Shown here piece by piece: positions 57,797-64,000 of a stretch of DNA of 64,000 nucleotides (its first letter is position 1; each line of letters begins with the position of its first letter). The translations under genes were made by a program, and so were the position numbers. The stretch comes from Dendrocalamus latiflorus. Its lineage: Eukaryota > Streptophyta > Magnoliopsida > Poales > Poaceae. The notes under the pieces are model-generated. The model was not told where the DNA came from. It did no database searches and was given only the letters and a program-made list of their open reading frames with translations. The stretch spans positions 23,111,412 through 23,175,411 of the forward strand of contig CM029663.1 of assembly GCA_017311315.1 (NCBI GenBank), in the 5' to 3' direction.

Positions 57797-59600
57797 ACAC
57801 GTTATCAGCATGAGATCGCTCCGGTGAATCAAAGGTAATCATCAAAGCTCTAATAGATTGAATTATCTATATCGTTGTAAATTCACAATTTTCGCGTTCT
57901 AGATTGATTTCTACAGTGCAAATCCGCCCTAATCTACCGCGAGCAGACTTAAAGTCGTCAGCATAATGTCGATCAGTAGATTGAATCATGGGGTAGATGT
58001 TGATTGTACTGTAGATTAGAAAAGAAAAAATTTGCATCAGTTCTGCACGGCCGCTGGTTGCTCGGCTCGAAGCCCCCAGGCCGCCGCTGGCTTGGCTTTC
58101 CTGCCTGCGCAAGCGCCTTGCAAGGCGCCGCCGCACGCGTGCCGTCCTCCTCGCCGCCGTGAAACCGCCGGCCGACTGCGGCCTCCCGCACGGGGCGCCA
58201 CCGCCGTCGTCGTTGCCGCTTCGGTTGCCACGCGCCCACATGCGCGCTGGCGTCGCCGGCCCGCCCGCAGCTTCGGCTACCACGCGCCCGCATGCGCGCT
58301 GCCGCCGTTGGCCCGAGGCCGCCGTCTCGGACCCCGCACCCCGCCGCCGCTTCGCCCCGTGTGCGCGCGCCGCCCTGAGCCGGTCTGGTTCGTGCGCTGC
58401 CTCCTCTTGGCCTCCCGGCCGACCACCCCGAAGCCGACGCCGCCGCCCCGCAAGAACGGCCACCTCTTCGGCCCCGGCCCGCAGCCGAGCGACGTCTCAC
58501 CCATACCCGCGCCGTCCATCGCCGCTTGGACCGGCTTCTTCTCCACGTCAGCCCGAAGACGACCGAAGCTGACCACCGCCGCACAGCTTGGCCGCTCCTC
58601 GTGCCCATCGTGCCTCCGCTCGGGCCAGCCGTAGCCGCGCTCGAAGCGCCGCCGCCTCCGCCTCGCCAGCCTGCAGCCGTGCGCCGCCACTGCGTCGCCT
58701 GCCGGCCCAAAGCTGGCCTTCCCCGAAGCCACCGCCTCCTCATTGGCCGCCGAACCGAGCTGGCTTGTAGCCGCCGTCGCTCGCTCGCCCGTGCCGCGCC
58801 GACCTCGCCGTTCGGCCGTGTCGCGCCGACCTCGCCGCTCGAGCCGGCCTGCAGCCGTCGTCGCTCGGCCGCCAGCCCGTCGCACGGGCCCGCCTCCCCT
58901 GCTCATCCACTCGAGCGGGAGCTCGAGCCGCTGCCGCCACTCGGACGAGTGGGTAGGGGAAACCCTAGCACCACCCGAGTAAAAGTCAGCCGGATGGGCC
59001 TTTGGGCCATGTGGGCCGATCGACCGAAAAGAAGTGGGCCGGTTGGAAAAAAAGAAAAAAGAAAAAAGGGCACCGAACGGGGGAATTTGCAGAAAACACC
59101 CTTAATTTCGGGAAATTACTGATAAGCCCTCAGTTTTTGCATTTGGGTCCCGAATTTTGCAGAGAGGCCTCGGTAATTTTGAAAATTACGAATAGGTTCT
59201 CAAATTTACGAGCGGGTCCAGAATTTCGCAGAAAACCCCTCGGTAAATCAGAAAATTGCGCGAATTTTTCTCTGAACTGAAAATTTGCGTAGAGACCCCC
59301 AGAAATTGCAGAATTCATATAAATTTAATATTCTAGCATAAAAGGGCCTCGGGAATCCGAATTTTGAATTATTTTTAGCATTTGAAGCTTATTTATTTCT
59401 TCCATTATTATTTTCTGTATTTTCTATATTTATTTACTGTTTTGGTTAATTGTAATTGTTTAAATTGCTTTTAATCACTGAAATTAGCAGTAAAATTTAT
59501 AGAAAATTCACAGAAAATTCTGGAACATTACGAGAATCTTTTGTGCCATTTATTTACCTGTAGTAAATTATTTTCATACATGTTTAACAACAGTAAACTT
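57797..59600 (+). other. Copia leader with GC-rich island and degenerate repeats
   Basis: 58040-58980 is extremely GC-rich and opens long frames on all strands; none shows a domain. 59080-59320 repeats phrases such as 'ggaaattactgataagccct' and 'gaaaattacgaataggttct' in degenerate form. Such a leader between primer site and gag is longer than usual. Confidence 0.5.
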
Positions 59601-59613
59601 ATATACACATTTA

Positions 59614-60485
59614 GATGACTGGCATTACGAACCGGTAGTTCGAGGAGCGGGCTCAGCACGACCAAAACTATCTGATGTGGGTTTCCGATGTCGGGATAGT
59701 ACTTGGAGCCAAGAAGCTCCGCGTAGCTATTGGGATTGGCGGACCGCATGACGCCCAACCTCTGTCTCACTCTTAAGAATGAGTACATGGAAGAGAAGAA
59801 CGCGCTAGCACTCTGGACCGCACTCAAGAATCGGTTTGAGAGGCTAAAGTACACCATTCTTTCTCAAACAGAGCAAGAGTGGATCATACTGGGGTTTGCC
59901 GACTTCAAGACGGTCAGGGAGTACAATTCTGCTTTGTACAGGATTTGTATCAATCTTTAACTCTGTGGCAAGCAGTTCACAGACGAGCAGAAGATTGAGA
60001 AGACCCTATCCACCTTCTGCCCCAATGCAGTACAATTCGCACGCAACTATCGTCAAGACGGCTACAAGGAGTATGCCGAATTGATTGGTATGTTGTAGGT
60101 GGCGGAGGCTCAGGATGAAGTTCTCTGCAAGAACTAAGTCACTCAGCCATCTGGGAGCTCCGCTGGCCGTGAAGCCAATGCCGGGAGCTATAAGGTGCGA
60201 AATCCCTTAATGAAGAGAAGGGGAAGGAAGGGTAAGGCCGCAGCCCAGAAAGGCAAATTAGATGCTCCACATGAGAATAAGGCTAGCAAGCCAAAACGGG
60301 ATGGCAAAGGGCAGCATGAAGCTCACTATGCATCGGCTGAGGGGAAGAGTTCTGAGCAGCTGCCCGCGCTGATGGAGGTTGAGACCATCCCGGCAGCAGC
60401 GCCCCGTCTCGACCTAGAAGCAACCACCGCCATGATTTCTCTTGAAGAGAATGTCACCCCCGAGAAAATAGCAGAAGAAGTCTAG
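59614..60485 (+). pseudogene. Copia gag (UBN2-type)
   Basis: Reads NYLMWVSDVGIVLGAKKLRV, then after a frame change MTPNLCLTLKNEYMEEKNAL, ALWTALKNRFERLKYTILSQ and FADFKTVREYNSALYRICIN, the typical copia gag helices. A basic linker follows (MKRRGRKGKAAAQKGKLDAP). The zinc knuckle expected near the end was not seen. Stops at about 59663, 59958 and 60098 break it. Confidence 0.8.
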
Positions 60486-60699
60486 TGCATAGAGTGTATT
60501 TAGACTTTAATTATCATTTATTTTGTGTGGAAGAATATGTTAGAATTTGCATGGATGGTACTTAAGAATTGTTATTTTCTTGTGATGGTTAGATGATTTT
60601 TGGAATAATTCATTTATTTATTCAGTTTATGATGGCATGATATGTTTTGATATTGGAGTATTTTATTTATGTGTTGATTGCCTTCTCATGCATATTAAT

Positions 60700-61081
60700 A
60701 AAATACCATATATTAGAACACGTGTGGCGCCCTATAAAGGAAGTGTGCTTAGCTAGCAGCGGCACAACGAATACCATATTAAGAGAGACAAAGTATTTTC
60801 AGTCGATTCGTAAGAGCACTGGTAGCCTTACGACAATCGCCAGAAGCGAGTCATGTATAATTGGTTCCGAAAGAGCCACAATTATACTTCCAATGGGCAC
60901 AACTTTGGTCATTGAAAAAGCTTTGTTGTACCCAGAATCGACTAGAACTCTCCTAAATTTTAAGGATATTCACGCCAATGGTTTTCACGTTGAGACTGAA
61001 GAAGAGTACGGTAAGGAATACCTGCTCATCACAAAGCGCGAAGAGAATAGCAAAAGTGTATTAGAAAACTTTCTTCACTAG
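60700..61081 (+). pseudogene. Copia protease region
   Basis: Reads CLASSGTTNTILRETKYFQS, where an aspartate is expected in the D-S/T-G/A active-site triad but SSGTT is seen. Then ATIILPMGTTLVIEKALLYP and TLLNFKDIHANGFHVETEEE. The missing aspartate suggests an inactive protease. Confidence 0.7.
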
Positions 61082-61159
61082 AAATTGGGCTATATTATAC
61101 CAACATCAAGGCATCTGCAGCCTGTACTGTCCTGAAGACAGTATTTAGAAGCTCTGAAC

Positions 61160-61900
61160 TATTCTGTCTCTGACATGACAGATTAGGCCAGCCAGGTCTT
61201 AGGATAATGAGAAATATAATCAACAATTCCCAAGGGCATAATATTAATGTAAACAATTTTTCGAATCACGAAGATTTTGTGTGCCCTACATGTGCCACTG
61301 GGAAATTAATTACTAGACTCTCCACTCTGAAAGTGAAGGACGAAGTCCCTCCATTCCTAGAGCGCATCCAGGGAGACATTTGTGGTCCCATTCAACCCAT
61401 CTCAGGGTCATTTAAGTATTTCATGGTGCTCATTGACGCTTTCTCAAAGTGGTCACATGTGGGTCTGTTGTCCACAAGAAACCATGCTTTCGCAAAATTG
61501 ATTTCGCAGATCATTCGCATCAGAAATGTGTTCCCTGATCATCACATCAAGTCCGTCCGAATGGACAACGCCGGAGAATTTACTTCAAAAGCATTTGATG
61601 ATTATAGCATGGCGATGGGGATTGCAGTTGAGCATTCGGTACCGCATGTCCATACCCAGAATGGTTTGGCAGAGGCTTTAATCAAGAGAATTAAATTTAT
61701 TGCCCGACCTCTTTTTTAGAATTGTAATTTGCCAGCTACATGTTGGGGACACGCAGTCCTATATGCAGCGAATCTCATCAACTTTAGACCTTCGGCCTAC
61801 AACATCCATTCACCTATGTAACTAGCGCAAGGGTCACCACCAAAAATTTCTCATCTCTGGAGGTTGGATGCAAGGTTTATGTACCTATACCCCCTCCACA
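61160..61900 (+). pseudogene. Copia integrase
   Basis: The pre-integrase segment starts near 61175 (HDRLGQPG) and has CPTC, completing an HHCC-type zinc site. The core has the catalytic triad positions: D in GDICGP, D in RMDNAGEFTS and E in NGLAEALIKRIK. A stop at 61717-61719 (tag) cuts the core; the reading continues after it (NLPATCWGHAVLYAANLINF) to another stop near 61818. Confidence 0.8.
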
Positions 61901-62149
61901 GCGTACTGCAATGGGCCCTGTCCGTAAGACTGGGATATACGTTGGTTATGAAACTGCATCCATAATCAGGTATTTGGAACCCATGTCGGAAGATTTGCAT
62001 ACCACCCGCTTCGCTGATTGCATTTTGATGAGGATAATTTCCCAACATTAGGGGGAGGAAATCAACACCTTGATGAAAAATGTCGAGAAATTATATAGCA
62101 AGCCACGGGAATCCATGCAAATGACCCGCGCACTAGTGATGCAAATAAA

Positions 62150-62218
62150 GAAGTCCAGAAGACAAGAGAAGTCTAGAAGATAAGAGAAGTCCAGAAGACA
62201 AGAGAAGTCCAAAAGACA
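62150..62218 (+). repeat. Tandem repeat, 18-bp unit x4
   Basis: Four copies of AAGTCCAGAAGACAAGAG with single-base changes, located between the integrase and reverse transcriptase of the copia element. Confidence 0.85.
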
Positions 62219-62879
62219 ATCGATTTGCAAGCACTAGCAAATCAACTGCCTGATCACTTTAGTGATTTGAAGAGCGTGACTAAGTCGCATGTGCCTGCAC
62301 GCACTGCACTGGAGAGGGTTGAAATACCAAAGAAAGCGAATGTATCCCTAATCTCGTCCAGAGGCCTCAGAAAAAAAAGGACGAGAACTCCGGTCTCTCG
62401 AATCCTAAGTAATCGGGGACGCCTGGTGAAGAAGGATAAGAAGGACTTATCACAACTGATCACTGAAGTCCCCCAAAATGAGAAGGGGAGCCAGTTGAGA
62501 CCTGGAACAAGAATGACACCTTGAGAAAAAGGCATACCGGATCTGAGTATCCATGGAAGAAGAAATCGACATGGATGTGTGCACACACATCGGAGCCAAA
62601 AAACTAAAGGGACTTGCCACCGCAATTGGAAGAAGCGATGTGCAAGGAGAAGCTCCAGAAGAAGCAACTCATGAAAAATAGCTATAAATTATGTGCACAC
62701 GGGAGAGTCCATGAACAGGACAACAGCCAATACCGATATCTACTTCGCAAAGAAAATTATCACAATCATCGATCTTGATCCCGAGCTTGCATCGCTCGCT
62801 GAATGTAAGAAAATATCAGATTGGGAAGATGGAAGAAGGCAATAGCAACTGAATTGCTATCTCTGAACAAAAGAGAGGT

Positions 62880-64000
62880 GTTTGACCCCGTATGCTGCAC
62901 ACCTCCCCATGTGCATCCTATAGGGCACAAGTGGGTATTTGTTCAAAAGAGAAATGAAAAAAAATGAATTGGTGAGATACAAAGCAAAGATGGTAGCACA
63001 AGGTTTCACTCAACGTCCTAGAGTTGATTATGAAGAAATCTACTCCCCAGTCATGAGTGGAATTACCTTTAGATATTTGATCTCAATGGCAGTGAATTTG
63101 AATTTAGAAATGAAATTGATGGATGTGATAACTGTATACCTTTATGAAAACTTGGATTCGGAGATTTATATGAAAGTCCCTGAAGGAATCCCTCTCCCGA
63201 ACCAAGACAGAGCAAATAAAAATCTGTACAGTGTGAAACTCAGAAAGTTATTGTATGGACTGAAGCAATCTGGAGAATGTGGTATAATCGCTTAAGCGAC
63301 TTTCTCTACAAGAAAGGCTACACGAACAATGAAGATTGTCCATGTGTATTTATACGGCGATCCCTGAATGGATTCTGTGTAATCTCAGTGTATGTAGGTG
63401 ATCTGAATATCATCGGAACAGTGGAAGACATAAAAGAAGCAAGCTTCTACTTGAAGTCAGAATTTGAAATGAAAGATTGGGCAAGACCAAATTCTGCTTA
63501 GGCCTGCAGCTTGAGTATGTCCCTGAAGGAATCTTGGTGCATCAGTCAGCCTACACCCATACGGTGTTAGAAAGGTTTGGCTTTGAGAAGACATTCCCAT
63601 CGAAAATACCGATGATTGGGAGGTTTTTACAGCAAGAAAAAGACCCTTTCCGACCTAGGGAAGAGAGGGAGGAAGTCCTAGGACTGGAATTCCCATACTT
63701 GAGTGCAGTGAAAGCACTCATATATTTAACAAATTGCACTAGACCAGACATTGCATTTTCCATGAACCGTTAGCAAGGTACAGTGCAGAGCCCACCAAAA
63801 GACATTGGCAGGGCATAAAGGACATCTTCCGATACCTCCAAGGAAGCAAAAACCTTGGATTGTTCTATAGAAAGAATCAAGATCTGAACTTGATTGGCTA
63901 TGCAGATGCTGGGTACCTGTCTGACCCGCATACCGCAAAGTCACAAACAGGCTATGTATTCCTGTGTGGTGGAACTGCAATTCCCTGGAAATCGTCCAAG
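62880..64000 (+). pseudogene. Copia reverse transcriptase and RNase H (partial)
   Basis: Pieces in order: RYKAKMVAQGFTQRPRVDYE, EEIYSPVMSGITFRYLISMA, LMDVITVYLYENLDSEIYMK, KLLYGLKQSGE, then after a frameshift at about 63285 CVFIRRSLNGFCVISVYVGD, and after another at about 63480 FCLGLQLEYVPEGILVHQSA. The connection reads ALIYLTNCTRPDIAFSMNR-stop, and an RNase H segment runs to the window end. The active-site box is YVGD instead of YVDD, so one catalytic Asp is lost. Confidence 0.85.

Larger units (their letters stand above)
57563..64000 (+). mobile_element. Ty1/copia retrotransposon, degenerate, runs off the window
   Basis: A short 5' LTR (57563-57796), an unusually long leader, then gag, protease, integrase, reverse transcriptase and RNase H in copia order on the plus strand. 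Every domain is broken by stops or frameshifts. The 3' LTR lies beyond 64000. It starts about 390 bp after the poly(A) signal of the ISU gene. Confidence 0.88.

Noticed and set aside
58032..59122. Overlapping 137-256 codon frames in the GC-rich copia leader
   Set aside because: All have composition-driven Arg/Ala/Pro content, occur on every strand and show no recognisable domain.
1..64000. tRNA, rRNA or microRNA genes
   Set aside because: No cloverleaf with A and B boxes, no rRNA words and no convincing single hairpin precursor outside transposons was seen by eye; a covariance-model scan was not possible.

Overview
This is a stretch of nuclear DNA from a grass (Poaceae). The evidence is GC-rich first exons with GT-AG introns, plant-only gene families (RADIALIS-like SANT factor, HAN-type GATA factor, cinnamoyl-CoA-reductase-like SDR), a mitochondrial ISU scaffold gene, and a dense set of grass-type transposons (Stowaway, CACTA, Mutator-like, hAT, long-LTR gypsy, Tat-type gypsy with an antisense ORF, copia, LINE). 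The exact species cannot be told from the sequence; a panicoid grass is a guess.

Only three loci look like intact host genes: a RADIALIS-like SANT gene (2408-2674, +), a two-exon HAN/TSH1-type GATA factor (25496-26321, -), and a three-exon mitochondrial ISU iron-sulfur scaffold gene (54105-57013, +). The GATA gene is odd: the first CxxC pair of its zinc finger is missing. A fourth locus, a cinnamoyl-CoA-reductase-like gene, is a pseudogene. Its exons at 4190-4386 and 18577-19427 are separated by about 14 kb of nested transposons sitting in one intron.

Layout. 1-4.4 kb: small MITEs, the RADIALIS-like gene and the 5' part of the reductase pseudogene. 4.5-18.5 kb: a decayed Tat-type gypsy element read on the minus strand, with an extra ORF in antisense near its 3' LTR. 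Its 5' LTR holds an internal duplication with a templated 62-bp filler and a 1.8-kb CACTA element. 18.5-21 kb: the rest of the reductase pseudogene, then a Mutator-like element with 9-bp target duplication that carries a kinase-domain fragment. 21-31 kb: several MITEs, the GATA gene, a hAT-like MITE, a second Mutator-like element (9-bp target duplication, 370-bp arms) and a nested MITE pair. 32.6-42.7 kb: a plus-strand gypsy element with 3.35-kb LTRs, interrupted by a small Tat-type derivative. 43.5-53.2 kb: a minus-strand LINE broken by a hAT element (carrying what looks like an MSH3 exon fragment) and by a minus-strand gypsy of the same long-LTR family. 53.3-57.2 kb: a MITE and the ISU gene. 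57.5 kb to the end: a degenerate copia element with an unusual GC-rich leader.

The host genes do not form a pathway. Most of the window is a layered insertion history that can be read from target-site duplications: TTGTC, ATTTTGAG, CGGAACTGC, GAGGTCGGG and ATT. All coordinates, splice junctions and family assignments were made by eye; no database search was run.
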